Positions 23,233-34,257 of a DNA stretch of 64,000 bases are shown here, piece by piece. The notes beneath the pieces were generated by a model that searched no databases, was not told the origin of the DNA, and saw only the letters and a list, made by a program, of their open reading frames with translations. Both the position numbers and the translations under genes were made by a program. Numbering within the stretch: position 1 is the first letter of the stretch; each line of letters begins with the position of its first letter. Source of the DNA: Portulaca oleracea (Eukaryota > Streptophyta > Magnoliopsida > Caryophyllales > Portulacaceae); contig CM055877.1 in NCBI GenBank assembly GCA_029582165.1, positions 35,223,249-35,287,248 on the forward strand, in the 5' to 3' direction.

Positions 23233-23462
23233 GGTCTACTGGGTGTTGACACCGGAATTTGTACCGGCATAATCCCGACTCATCAAAATCAGCAAATCAT
23301 TTGGGCTAGATGATAAATGGGTCATTCGGCCCGAGAAAGTCAACGGCTTGAGCCCAAGAAGTCAAACACGCCGCATACATTCGCTAAAACCCAGGGGGGT
23401 TTTAATTTTTAGAGAACAGGCCCACACAGAAGCAGGCCCAGAAGCGCGCTCCAGCCCAGAGA

Positions 23463-23488
23463 GCTTAAAACCCGCCTAGGTTTTAAGC
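23463..23488. repeat. Hairpin in B-type LTR
   Basis: Arms GCTTAAAACC and GGTTTTAAGC pair perfectly around CGCCTA. The A-type LTR has a hairpin with different arms at the matching place (about 21350-21385). Confidence 0.85.
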
Positions 23489-23629
23489 GGAGCAACGCAC
23501 GTCGTCGTTTTGCTCCATGTGCTGAATATTTTATAACCCGCTTAGGTTTTAAAAAAACTGGCGCCAAAATCTGCATGCATGCGTGGTCCCCATATCATAG
23601 CCCCACGTGGTTGATTTCCCCTTGACTTC

Positions 23630-23651
23630 CTATAACCCGCCTAGGTTATAG
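23630..23651. repeat. Hairpin variant in B-type LTR
   Basis: Arms CTATAACC and GGTTATAG around CGCCTA. The usual AAAACC/GGTTTT apex is here ATAACC/GGTTAT: an A-to-T change in one arm is matched by a T-to-A change in the other. The copy at 39552-39573 keeps it. Confidence 0.85.
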
Positions 23652-24447
23652 TCTTTGGAGGGCTTGATTTGTGGGGTATGTCCCCAATGGTTTCCCTCCA
23701 AATCTCTCACTCCCTCACCTATAAATACCCCCTCCATTTCACCTCTATGATCATCAACAATCACCCTCTACTACCCTTACTCTACTCTCATTTTCATTCC
23801 CATAATATACTCTACTTCTCTCAAAATTCCATCATCCATATCCATTTCTAATCCTCTCATAATCACACTCATCACAACCATATAACCATCCATATACCAC
23901 TTTTCCATACCACTTACATTATTTCATCCAAGCTTCAAGTCAAGGGGGTAACTCAAGGGATCAAATTCATCAATTCTACCACCTTAAGCAAGATTCGATT
24001 TCTTTGTTTACTTTTTTATAATTGATCATGTAAATTCATTCTTTAATTCCATTACTTGTACATATTTTGTAAAGTAAAAACCGCATTTTATATTGCATGA
24101 TTTGCATAATAATTCCGCGAAATTAACCAAACTTCTCCCCGCTCTCTTTCTTTCCAATGTTGATTTTAGTAGAATCTGTTTTATGACAGGCAGATTCGAG
24201 AGTTCTTATAACTCTTGAATTCGTAACCTTACCCCCGAATCTAGAAATCGGGTTCGTAGACCGGAGTCTTTATTTTCTTATTTTATGGTTTGTCGATTTC
24301 CTTAAATCGGCTGGCGACTCTTTAAACATTTTACAAATTTGTTTAATTATTTAAAGTATTCGATTTCTTGCACAAAAATAATTTAAGAAAATAATTTAAT
24401 TCATGTCCAATATTTAGCCAAGGAGGGTCCCGAGAGAAATGGGCCAG

Positions 24448-24481
24448 AAAATGATAAAACCTAGGCGGGTTTTATCATTTT
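24448..24481. repeat. Covarying hairpin 2 (B-type LTR)
   Basis: Arms AAAATGATAAAACC and GGTTTTATCATTTT are perfectly complementary around TAGGCG. Compared with 19473-19508, two arm positions differ and both changes are compensated. Confidence 0.9.
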
Positions 24482-24526
24482 TAACCAAATTTCTCTTTGG
24501 GCCGACGAGACCAGTGGCCCAGCTTG

Positions 24527-24562
24527 GAATCTGCTAAAACCTAGGCGGGTTTTAGCAGATTC
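24527..24562. repeat. Covarying hairpin 1 (B-type LTR), 15-bp perfect arms
   Basis: Arms GAATCTGCTAAAACC and GGTTTTAGCAGATTC pair perfectly around TAGGCG. The solo LTR copy at about 40450-40485 has lost pairing at one position and changed a loop base. Confidence 0.9.
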
Positions 24563-24827
24563 TAGTGACCCGATTGTTTTCTCTTGGGCCTAGATTTATT
24601 AAGTGGGTCGGGATTAAATTATTGTTAAATTAATTTATGTAATTATGGATAATTTAAATAATAAAAACGGGTTTGTAAATAAATAAAGTTTCATCACCCC
24701 GAAAATGAATTTCGAAAATTAAAAATATCCTTATTTAAGGATTAAACAACCTTAGTCGGCGCCCGATCACATAAGTAGCGCATCCGAAAACATTTCCCCG
24801 AATGAGATTTTTCCGGGTCCTACAGAT

Positions 24828-24846
24828 TGGCGACTCCAATGGGGAC
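24828..24846 (+). promoter_or_regulatory. Primer-binding site of the inner Tat element
   Basis: TGGCGACTCCAATGGGGAC begins three bases after the LTR end. Plant Ogre/Tat elements carry nearly this sequence and are reported to use tRNA-Arg; I could not check the tRNA match here. The gag-only element at 41947-53116 has TGGCGACTCCACTGGGGAC. Confidence 0.8.
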
Positions 24847-26181
24847 TTAAACTTGAAAAAATGGTAAGACTTGAAAAAAAATCAAATTGATTTGAAAGTG
24901 TAAAGGGAGAAGTTAATTTATTTCGCGACTTTATTATTCTTTTAGGCATCCTTTGCATATCGGGCCACTAATCGGGTCTCTTGACACGTTAGCACAAAGG
25001 CTACGGTTTAGGATAACTAGGATTTCCCTTTAGAGGGGGAGACCACTACTATGGGGATGAACTCTACATCGCTAAGCATTTGGTCGCTCCTCTCCCGGTG
25101 TTACACTCAAAGAGCTTCCTTGAAGTTCTTTGAGCAATACCCCAACTTCTTACCTTAGGGTATGATGAACCGGAGCGAGAACATGCGGTAGGCCATGTAA
25201 CCCAACCATAAAAATCCATGAATTTAGAGCCTTGGTTTAGGATACCCCTTCATATGTATGCTATGTGCTATGTGTATCCCTTCCCCTTTTATTGTCTTTT
25301 TGTAAAAGAGTCGACCCCAATCTAGAGGTTTTGTTCTAGTCCATATAAAATTCATTGGGTTGAGAAAAATTATTATCTATTAATTAATATAATTAACTCA
25401 AAGGCATTATGGTTAGCCCAAGTAGAAGGGCCCATTAGTGTTTGAAAGTCGATTACATTAATCAATAAATAAAAATTGATTCACCTTTGATGATATTATA
25501 TGGCCCTTTACAAAATTCTCTTAACAAAGGTCCAAAAAAATTAATTAAAAAGTCCAACAAAGTTAATGGATAGTGTCTTAGACTGCATAATAGTCACTAG
25601 GCTTGAGTAAATTAATTCATCGATTTAATTAATAAATCCATTACATTTATGGCCGGCCCGTTATTAGGACCAACCATATTGGATTTGTCAATTAAGCCCA
25701 TAAATTAATTATGCTCGCTTATTGTTGACTCTATCCAGTCCTTTACAACATCCATTTTCCCCAAGAAAAAAAAAGGCCATAAAAAGGAAAAGGTTAAAAT
25801 AAAGAGGTCATCGATCTTGCCAAGTATTATTCTAGCCCGCATAATAGCCAATATGGTTTGAGCTGTCTGAGTTGTTGGGCCAGGTCACAGATTCTCCTTA
25901 AAACGGTCGGCTTGTGGATTGGGCCCATCCGAATTGGGAAACACTGACTAAAGCCTGTTAACTTATGACCCGCTCGCTATGTTTGACTTTATTCAGCCCT
26001 TTATAATACTCTGTTTTTAGGTCCAAATAGAGTTAGGTCGTGCACTCCCAAAAGTGGGTGAGTCCTCTGTGTCAGCATATATGTGTCAAGTTGGTTAGGA
26101 TCATATAGGTCATCTAGGTCACACATGCATCGGGTAGAACGTGTCAGAGAATGTCATCGAGTGTCCTAACCTTGAATTTCC
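24847..26181 (+). other. Untranslated leader of the inner Tat element
   Basis: No convincing coding frame between the primer-binding site and gag. The stretch is AT-rich with phrases such as GGCCCATT. Some Ogre relatives carry an extra ORF here; none is seen. TTTCCATGCAG at about 26178-26187 could be a splice acceptor at the gag start. Confidence 0.5.
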
Positions 26182-27390
26182 ATGCAGGCATCATTGGTGA
26201 TCGACTCCGAGCCCGCATTCGAGATCCACGAACCGGTCATTTGATTCCGAACCCTCGCTACGATCCATCTGCAACCAGTGACTACACCAGAGCAATTCCA
26301 AGAGGTCCCGGTCCAGAGAACCGAGGCCAACATCACGAAGCACTTGGATGACCTTTACACCAAAATGCAAGGTTTGATATTCGCCAATACCTTAGATCAG
26401 GAGCAGAAGATGAGCAAAAGACTGAATGAACAACAACAAGTGATGGATGGTATGCTGCAAGCCATCACTAAGATTAATACCAAGCTGGGGTTAAATGTTG
26501 AAGAAGACGATGAAGAGATGCATGGATATGAATCCGAACCTAAAATCATTAAGATATCCTCAGATTCTGGAGGAATTGGGGCATCCAAGACAAAAGTTTA
26601 TACCCTTAAGGCATCTAAACTTACAAAGGACCCTGCTGTTAAGGCCCTTGACCAGAAATTGGAAAGCCTTACTAAAGTAATGAGCACTGTGTCGGCCTTT
26701 GCTGACAAGTATCTGGAAATACCATTGCCTGTTCAGCCCATTCTAAAGATAGCCGATAAGGTTGAAGTACCAAACATCAGGTTCAAACCCTCTGAGAACC
26801 CAGTTCACCACATCGAAGAGTTCATGAGGCTAGTACCATTAAACCGGATTGATGTCGGTTTTTACTCTACTGTCTTCCCATATACCCTAGATCGCGAAGC
26901 CAAGGTATGATATCATGCTTTACCACCCCAAGCGAAGGCTGATTGGAATGAATTGTTCAAAGCCTTCATTAATCACTACCGTCGCATCCAGAAGAAGCAA
27001 GCTACGGTGGATGACTTGACCACCATGAAGCAACGAGACGAAGAATCCTTCCTGGATTATTTTAAGTGATGGCATACCAAACTGTCTCACATCAATGAGA
27101 CAATTCCTCTCCGTCTACAGTTGTCTACTTTCAAGCAGGGGCTAAAAGGCAGTTCATCCAAGCATTTGGGATACCACATCAATAAAGACTTTGACTACTT
27201 GAAGGACATTTGTGTCCAACTGGAGGCGATGCATGATGATAAGACCGCTTCGCTTGGATGAAAGGGGTCTAGTTCCAACAGGAGGGCTACTAGTGCGCCT
27301 AGCCACCCTCCTAAGATTATGGAAACTAACTCTATCCAGCGCAAGGGGCCTATCATACGAAAATATGAGACCTACACACCACTGGACGTC
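26182..27390 (+). pseudogene. Tat gag (capsid) of the inner element, with stops
   Basis: From the ATG at 26182 one frame gives a coiled-coil-like N-terminal part (HLDDLYTKMQGL, QQVMDGMLQAITKINTKLG), an acidic linker, then the Retrotrans_gag-type capsid region (RFKPSENPVHHIEEFMRLV, FPYTLDREAK, WNELFKAFINHY, FKQGLKG). Stops are TGA at about 26242, 26908, 27067 and 27260. Three fit CGA-to-TGA or TGG-to-TGA change, as expected from methylated-cytosine decay. The gag on the minus strand at 50127-51057 is a distant relative. Confidence 0.8.
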
Positions 27391-28719
27391 TCTTACTCAT
27401 AAGCTCTTGATCGGTTGGTCAAGAAAGGTTTTTTGGTCCTACCTTTGCCAAAAGAAGAGCCGACAATTAAAGGGAAAAATTGGGATGCTAACCAATTCTA
27501 TCGTTATCATCGTTGCCGGGGAAATGATACTGAGAAATGTTGGTCTCTCAAGAATAAGATAGAAGATATGATAAGGGATGGGACACTGCCCATGCCAAAA
27601 GTCGCCCATAAACCTAACAATCAAAGCAACCTAGTGCCCAAGCATACAAATGTTGTCTTTCATCGAGTTTGTAGCTTTGATCCTTCCACTTTGATTGTTG
27701 AAACGGGTCAACCTGTCCCCGAAGTGTTTGGCTTTCATGAAGACCTATCCATTCATGGTATTTGGGACAGTGATGACGATGACCAACATGAATACTCCAA
27801 GATGGAATGGATGGAGACGGATGAGCTAACGTCGGATGACGTGGCATTTCTCACTCGATCAGACCCCCATAACAATAGGAACATCACCACCCCAATGGCT
27901 GTTTCTAATCCTACGCCAATGGTTAGCGATGACAATCACGCCCCTCCTGAAGATCCTCTCCTTACACAACTCAAGAAAACCAGAGCTGAAGTTACTATCT
28001 GGCAGCTGATATGCACGTTGCAAGCACATAGACAGAAGATGATGGACGCTCTTACTACATTAACAGTACCTCCCACGATGACTCCTGGATCTCTAGTTGC
28101 TCATGTGACTACCCAGCAAGAGGCTATCACCTTTGGGATTGAAGATGTGCCTCAGGGAGGGACATCTCACAACAAAGCACTCTACGTTACAGTGCAATGC
28201 TCCAATAAGACTATCCCACTGGTTCTGGTCGACAATGGTTCAGCTGTGAATGTGTGCCCTTGGAGGACGACATAGAAATTGGGAGTCCAACAATAACACT
28301 TGGCTCAAAATGGTGTACAACTCAGGGCTCACGACAATTCTCCTCGAAGGTCGGTTGGGTCTATAATATTGCCCATCACTACAAGCAAAATCACTCGGAA
28401 TGTGGAGTTCGTAGTACTAGACATTCCAGCCTCCTTCAATTGGTTGCTATTGAGGCCATGGCTTCATGAATACAATGCTATAGCATCTACCTTACACCAG
28501 AAGGTAAAGATGTTGGTCCAAGGTCAAGTTATCACCATATCAGAAGAGTTTATCAAAGCTGTCTTTACTCCCAAACAAGCAACCCTTGAAGTAGAACACA
28601 GTTCCATGGACGAAGAACTTCACAACTTTGAACTTGTGGCGACTTTGAGCCAGGATGAAGCCTCCTTTGACTTCGACCCCTACTCAAATCCCAAAGTGCA
28701 CGCTATACTCAAGAGATAA
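27391..28719 (+). pseudogene. Tat nucleocapsid-like and protease region of the inner element
   Basis: The frame from 27415 has a knuckle-like segment, FYRYHRCRGNDTEKCWSLKNKI, in which the usual first cysteine is tyrosine. An acidic linker follows. The protease domain begins at about 28180 (ALYVTVQCSN), with the active-site motif VLVDNGSAVNVCP at 28226-28262 in the Tat form DNGSA. After a TAG at about 28273 and a frame change, the rest of the protease (TRNVEFVVLDIPASFNWLLL) runs on to 28719. In an active element it cuts Gag-Pol. Confidence 0.75.
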
Positions 28720-28734
28720 GGGCACTTCCCTGGG

Positions 28735-29133
28735 ATGCCGCTAGGAAAGAACCCGAAAAACAAGATTCCTCCTGTGTTGAAGACATTTAAGCAGAAGGGA
28801 AGGTTCGGCTTAGGATACAAGCCAACTGAGAAGGAAGTTAGGCTCGCCAAGATAGCCATAGCTGAGCAGAAGAGGATGGACAATCCTCCTACCCTATTCC
28901 AAATAAAGCCATATCCACTCACTCTGAATGGACAGTTTGTTAGTGAAGGTGATGACTTCCCTTACTATGGGTTACCTGAACCATTTTACTTAAAAAACAA
29001 GGGAATTCAAGTTACTGGGTTAGAGGTTTTCAATGACTGTACCATTAATATGGCTACTGTTTTTATCCCCACTCAGGATAAATAGCATAAAGGGAATGGG
29101 CAGTTTGTTAGTGAAGGTGATGACTTATTTGGC
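28735..29133 (+). pseudogene. Linker with G-patch-like segment before Tat reverse transcriptase
   Basis: The frame reads MPLGKNPKNKIPPVLKTFKQ and then GRFGLGYKPTEKEVRLAK. This resembles the glycine-rich, G-patch-like stretch found between protease and reverse transcriptase in Ogre/Tat polyproteins. It ends at TAG near 29085. A phrase near 28930-28955 is repeated at 29098-29125, a small local duplication. Confidence 0.6.
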
Positions 29134-30316
29134 ATGCTGTTTGGACAAGAAGCTGTTTTTATCCCCGCTCAGATTTTCAATAAGATGAACCTTTCTGCTT
29201 ACTCTGATGCTTCTTTCCCCTCTTCCCTGAACTGCTGCGCCAATAATAAACTGGAATTTAATGAACCCTTAAAAGAATTTTCTGATGAACATGAGCATAA
29301 AATGGCGGTGTTGGAAGACACCATCACCATAAATGTGGGCATGGAAGAACAACCTCGGGAGTTGAAGTTAGGTAGTTTACTCACAACAGAAGAACGGGTA
29401 GCATTTACAGAGCTTCTCAAGAAGTTTGTAGATGTATTCGCATGGTCCTACGAGGACATGCCAGGAATTGACAGGGAGATTGTGGAGGACACCATACGTT
29501 TTCTCCCTAATGCAAAGCCGGTTCGACAAAAAGCTAGGAGGGTCAAGCCCGAATGGGCCAAGAAAATTGAAGAAGAGGTGATCAAGCAGCTTAACGCTGG
29601 GTTTATTAAAGTAGTCCAATACCCTGAATGGATTGCTAATATCGTCCCATTGCCCAAGAAAGACGGGAAAGTGCGCATGTGTGTGGACTTTCGAGACCTT
29701 AACAAAGCAAGTCCCAAGGATAGTTTCCCATTACCACACATCAATGTATTGGTCGATAACACTTGCGAACATGAGCTCTTATCCTTTATGGACGGATATG
29801 CCAGTTACAATCAAATAAAAATGGCAGAAGAATATATGGAGAATACCTCCTTCACTACACCATTGGGAACGTACTGCTATGTAGTTATGCCTTTTGGACT
29901 TAAAAATGCCGGTGCAACATACCAAAGGATGACCAACACTCTCCTTCATGACATGATGCACATAGAAGTAGAAGTTTATGTGGATGACATGATTGTTAAG
30001 TCCAAGACAAGGGAGGAGCATATTCCTAACCTCCACAAGTTCTTTCGACGACTTCGCAAATACAAGATGCGGCTTAATCCAGCAAAGTGCACCTTCGGTG
30101 TACCTCTGGAAAGTTTCTAGGCTATGTAGTCAGCCAACGGGGCATTGAAGTTGGCCCTTCAAAGATGAAGGCTATCCAACAATTGCAACCGCCCAGGACA
30201 GAAAAGGAGATAAAAGGCTTCCTAGGATGAGTCCAGTACATCTGTAGGTTCATCTCAAAGCTCACCATAACCTGTGAAATTTTGTTCAAGAAACTGAAGA
30301 AGGGAAGCAAAGTAGA
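29134..30316 (+). pseudogene. Tat reverse transcriptase of the inner element
   Basis: A long frame holds the full finger-palm region: FAWSYEDMPGI, then PVRQKARRVKPEW, RMCVDFRDLNKASPKD, MDGYASYNQIKM, VMPFGLKNAGATYQRM and the catalytic EVYVDDMIVKS at about 29965-30000. The thumb part after KCTFGV is broken by a frameshift and TAG at 30118. A TGA stands at about 30227, where the family has tryptophan (GFLGR-type context). Outside the break the domain is well preserved. It makes cDNA in an active element. Confidence 0.92.
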
Positions 30317-31470
30317 ATGGGACGATCAATGTCAAGCTGCTTTTTTAAGGAGTATTTGCAGCACCCTCCAGTCCTCATGCTGCCAGTACCAGATGAGCCT
30401 CTACTCCTTTACCTTACAGTGACCAGCTCCGCAATGGGGGCTATGCTAGCTCAAAAGGTAAAAGGCCAAGAGAGCGCCATCTACTACTTGAGCAAGAAGT
30501 TCCTAGACTACGAAAGTCAATACGCAAGCATAGAGAAGATGGCTCTCGCATTAGTATGTGCCACTAAGAAGTTAAGGCATTACATGCTTTCACATACTGT
30601 ATATGTTATAGCTGAGAACAATCCCATCAAATTCATCATGGAGCAACCAACCATCAACAATCGCATTGCTCGATGGGTAGTCATCATTTCAGAATTCAAT
30701 CTTCAATATTTACCCCTGAAATCCATCAAAGGGCGAGTTGTTTTAGACTTTCTGCCTGCTTCACCATCACAGGAACCTCCTAGCACTCACTTGGAATTCC
30801 CAGACGAAGACGTATTCTTCACTGATGAAATTACGTGGGAAATGTACTTTGACGGAGCTTCTAACCAAATGGGTTGTAGAGTAGGAGTCCTGTTAATATC
30901 TTCAGAAGGGGCACACGTTCCTGTATTAGTAAAATTGGATTTTGATGCTACTAACAATGCGGCGGAATATGAAGCATGCATCAAGGGTCTACAAGCTGCC
31001 TTGGTTTTAGGCATACGCCATATAAAAGTCTTTGGAGACTCTAGCCTGATCATCAATCAGGCTAAGAGCACGTAGAAGGTTCGAAGTGAGTACCTTTTGG
31101 CTTATCAGCAGAAGCTTTTGAGACTTGCTGACCAGTTTGAGCAAATTAGCATCCAATACCTTTCTAGGGATCACAATGAATTGGCCGACGCTCTGGCCAA
31201 GTTATCTTCAATGATATCAATCCCATCAGGCACGCTCTAGCTACCAATGCAATAATAGTAGAGCGACAGTCTGAAACCGCATATGTCTGCGCCATGGAAA
31301 CACAAGAAGAGGAGACTAAGGAATGGTTCCTTGACATATACAATTTCCTTCGGAAGGGAGAATATCCAGCTGAGTTAGATGCTCGAGGACAACGAGCGAT
31401 CAGGTCTCTAGTAGCACAATACTGCTTGATCCAAGATCGTCTATACAAGTAGTCACCTACAGGCATCAAT
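30317..31470 (+). pseudogene. Tat dual RNase H region of the inner element
   Basis: The first RNase H, typical of gypsy elements, reads YLTVTSSAMGAMLAQKV, then AIYYLSKKFLDYESQYASIEKMALAL and ends near 30690. A second RNase H follows, with catalytic residues in YFDGASNQMG, NNAAEYEACIKGL, VFGDSSLIINQ and RDHNELADALAKL. The extra domain ('archaeal-like' RNase H) is a hallmark of the Tat group, so it fixes the lineage. TAG stands at about 31073 and frame changes follow near 31235. Confidence 0.9.
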
Positions 31471-32565
31471 TCATTGTGTATCGATGCCAAAAGTGCAAAG
31501 GAAGTTATGGCTATGATACACGGAGGAGAGTTTGGACCTCACATGAACGGGCGTATGCTAGCAAAGAAGATTCAAAGGGCAGGTTATTATTGGACTACTA
31601 TGGAGGGGGGCTGCTTAAATTTTGTTCGAAGATGTCACAAATGTCAGGAGTATGCCAATCTGCAGCATCAACCTCCTTCATATTTGACTACACTAACATC
31701 TCCATCCATTCTCGGTATGGGGTATCGACATCATTGGCAAGATACACCCAATCGGAACAGGAGGGCATGAATACATCCTGGTCGCCATCGATTACTTCAC
31801 TAAGTGGGTAGAGGTAGCCTCTTTTGCCAAACTCACGTCCAAACAAGTGGCCAAATTCATCCTTCAGAACATCATAGGCCGATATGGAGTGCCTTATGAG
31901 ATCATAAGTGATAACGGGAGTCATTTTCGGAAAGAAGTGGAGGTTTTGCTCACCAACTACAAAATTTAGCATCACCGGTCTTCACCTTATCGACCTCAAG
32001 CTAACGGAGCTATAGAAGCGGCCAATAAGACAGTGGCAGGAATCATCAAGAAGATGGTCGTTTCTTACAAAGATTGGCCTGACAAGTTAGCATTCGCCTT
32101 ATGGGGATACCGAACCTCTATACGAACTGCCACAGGAGCAACACCATATTCATTAGTGTATGGGATGGAAGCAATCTTGCCGATTGAATTAGCAATCCCT
32201 TCATTACGAATAGTTGTAGAAAGCTAATTGCCAGAAGCAGAATGGGCTAAGGCAAGGTTCGAGGAGTTAATGTTGATGGATGAAAGGCGATTAAGGCGTT
32301 GCATAATGTTCAGGTGTACCAAAGTAGGATCACTCGCACTTTCAATAAGAAGGTGAAAAGTCGTTCACTTCAAGAAGGTGATTTGGTGCTTAAGGAAATA
32401 AGGGCACCTACACAAGACCCAAGGGGAAAATTTGCACCTAATTGGAAAGGTCCTTATATGATTAAGGAAATTTTACCGGGAGGAGCAGCTCGGCTTGCTA
32501 CTATGGATGGAGAAGATATGATTCAACCCACAAATTTGGATCAGCTCAAGCGATATTATACCTAA
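31471..32565 (+). pseudogene. Tat integrase of the inner element
   Basis: The HHCC zinc-binding part reads HGGEFGPHMNG with CHKCQEYAN. After a frame change near 31700-31790 the core shows ILVAIDYFTKW, EIISDNGSHF and ANGAIEAANKTV, the DDE residues. The C-terminal part runs through WGYRTSIRTATGATPYSLVYGMEA to QLKRYY and the stop near 32563. TAG at about 31966 replaces a glutamine (CAG) and TAA at about 32224 breaks the frame again. There is no chromodomain. Confidence 0.88.
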
Positions 32566-32796
32566 TATAGCCAAGCAACTGGAAACCCAATTTTTAGACA
32601 CGGTGAATATTTGATAAATGCTCATAAAAAGAAGGAGAAATAAAGTTTGCAAGAACACAATAATTGTAAACAATACTTCTTTTATTAATGATTAAAATGC
32701 AAGAACACTGCTTATAAAATGAAAAATTCAAAAGGCTTAATTAAATAAAAGTTTATTCTGGCAAAGCAGTTCAGTTCCTTCACTTCCATCCATCTT
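32566..32796. other. Spacer between integrase end and antisense gene aORF-2
   Basis: A 230-bp AT-rich stretch where two convergent units meet: pol from the left and aORF-2 from the right. The matching spacer in the outer element is 57086-57321. Confidence 0.6.
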
Positions 32797-34257
32797 CTAG
32801 TCTTGTTTCACCTTATCCAGTTTGCCGGTGGTCTCATTGTCAATCTCCATGTCTCTAGGCTCATTTGGCTCCATCTCTTTGTCTTTAGGCTTATAAGCTC
32901 GCCTATGTGGTTTCCGTGTCTCTGCCCTCGGACCAGGCCGATCTTTTGCTGTCACCTTCACACCGAGATGATCCTTTATTGTTGAACGAGGACCCAGTCT
33001 CTCTTTAATGGATGTTTGTCTCCTTCTCGCCTCTCCAGCACGGCGAGACTCGACGGCCGCAATTGGCCATCCGTGATATCCGGTGTCAGTAATCTGTGAT
33101 ACATGTGCCTTTGTTGGAGCCTTAAGGGTCGACCTTCTTGCTTAGTACTTCAGCCAAGACTCTATCACCGAGCCACGAAGCTTCAATTGTTCGGGGGCTT
33201 CACACAACCGTTCGGGGATGTTTTGTTTGCGGCCCATCTGTCTCCACACCCGCTCTGGAAAGTAGAAAGTCATGTGTGTTAAGCCGGCGATACACACATA
33301 AGCGTTGCGATAATCGCTAGTCACACATTCAGGAATGTGCCACCACTCGATCCACCATGTGATATCACGAGGTTCCTTCAGAAAGGCTATCCATTCTGTT
33401 ACCGATTGACGGTCGGTATACTTGCGCTTCCTTTGACAATAATTCGCAAGCGCCAAGGAAGTACGAGGATCCTCGATAAGGCCAAATGCTCCATCAGCCA
33501 TATCTGCCCATAAAGTTAGCACATGTTACAATTGCATACCAATTATTCCCAAACTAACGAAAAAAAATGCCTGAAACCCGCTTAGGTTTTACAGGCAGTA
33601 GGTGGGTCGGAAAAAATGAGAAAAAAAGAAAGGAAGGAGAAAATGTACCTGAAGACGTAGGGGGCTCCCACGAAGCTCATATTCTGGATTCCGATCATCC
33701 AAGCCCATCATAGTTTCCGCTAGCATCAACGACAATGTGTTAAAGCCTCGGGCCATGTCCTCAACAATCTGGATTAGGCCCGCCGGCCCGGTTCTTCGCC
33801 CACCATGGTAGAAGCAGAATTCTCCAAGGAGACATAATACTAGTGCTCGCACTCGTATCACCGGACCATATTCCAAAGTGTCAGGAGATTGAAAGTATTC
33901 GACGTGGGTTTGGAAATGTACCTTATCACCAAAGAGTGCGCTTCCTATGACCCGGGATGGAAGGCATAGCAGCTCCTTGTATTGTTTGACGTCGTTGGTA
34001 GATGTTAGAGGTGACGTCGGCTGTGCGAAGTGATTCGTCCCGAGAATAGACGACCACTCTTCGGGAAGCGGACATAGCTCCTTCAATGAAAAGCGGAAAA
34101 CGTGCATCTTAGGATCCCAAAAAGTCTCCGCCGCTCGGAGGAAGTCGTGGTTAACTCTAACTCTCAACAATCTCGTCAGGTTATATCTCCCGAGCTCCTT
34201 CTTCTCTTCTCTGGACAAGGTGCTCATCCAAGTAGCGAACTTCTTCTCAAAAGCCAT
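32797..34257 (-). pseudogene. aORF-2 of the inner Tat element, two exons, antisense to pol
   Basis: Exon 1 runs from ATG at 34257 to the donor at 33649/33648; exon 2 starts at 33503. The product begins MAFEKKFATWMSTLSREEKK and contains FLRAAETFWDPKMHVFRFSL, LCPLPEEWSSILG, LLGEFCFYHGG and, in exon 2, DITWWIEWWHIPE and MTFYFPERVW. A C-terminal stretch rich in KDR-type charged repeats ends at TAG 32797-32799, after a stop at 33142-33144. It resembles DUF7745/plant-mobile-domain proteins by pattern. It has a homologue at 55609-57085. The function is unknown. TATAAATA is at 34353-34360 (minus). Confidence 0.7.

Larger units (their letters stand above)
23244..24824 (+). repeat. 5' LTR of the inner Tat element (B-type LTR)
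   Basis: Starts TGTTGACACCGGAATTTG and ends GGGTCCTACA, followed by a primer-binding site. The TATA box CCTATAAATA is at about 23719-23728. It is 1581 bp long and about 6% different from the solo LTR at 39156-40749 over its first 220 bp. Its left flank is CTGGG, the same intron site as that solo LTR. At least six hairpins lie in it. Confidence 0.92.
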
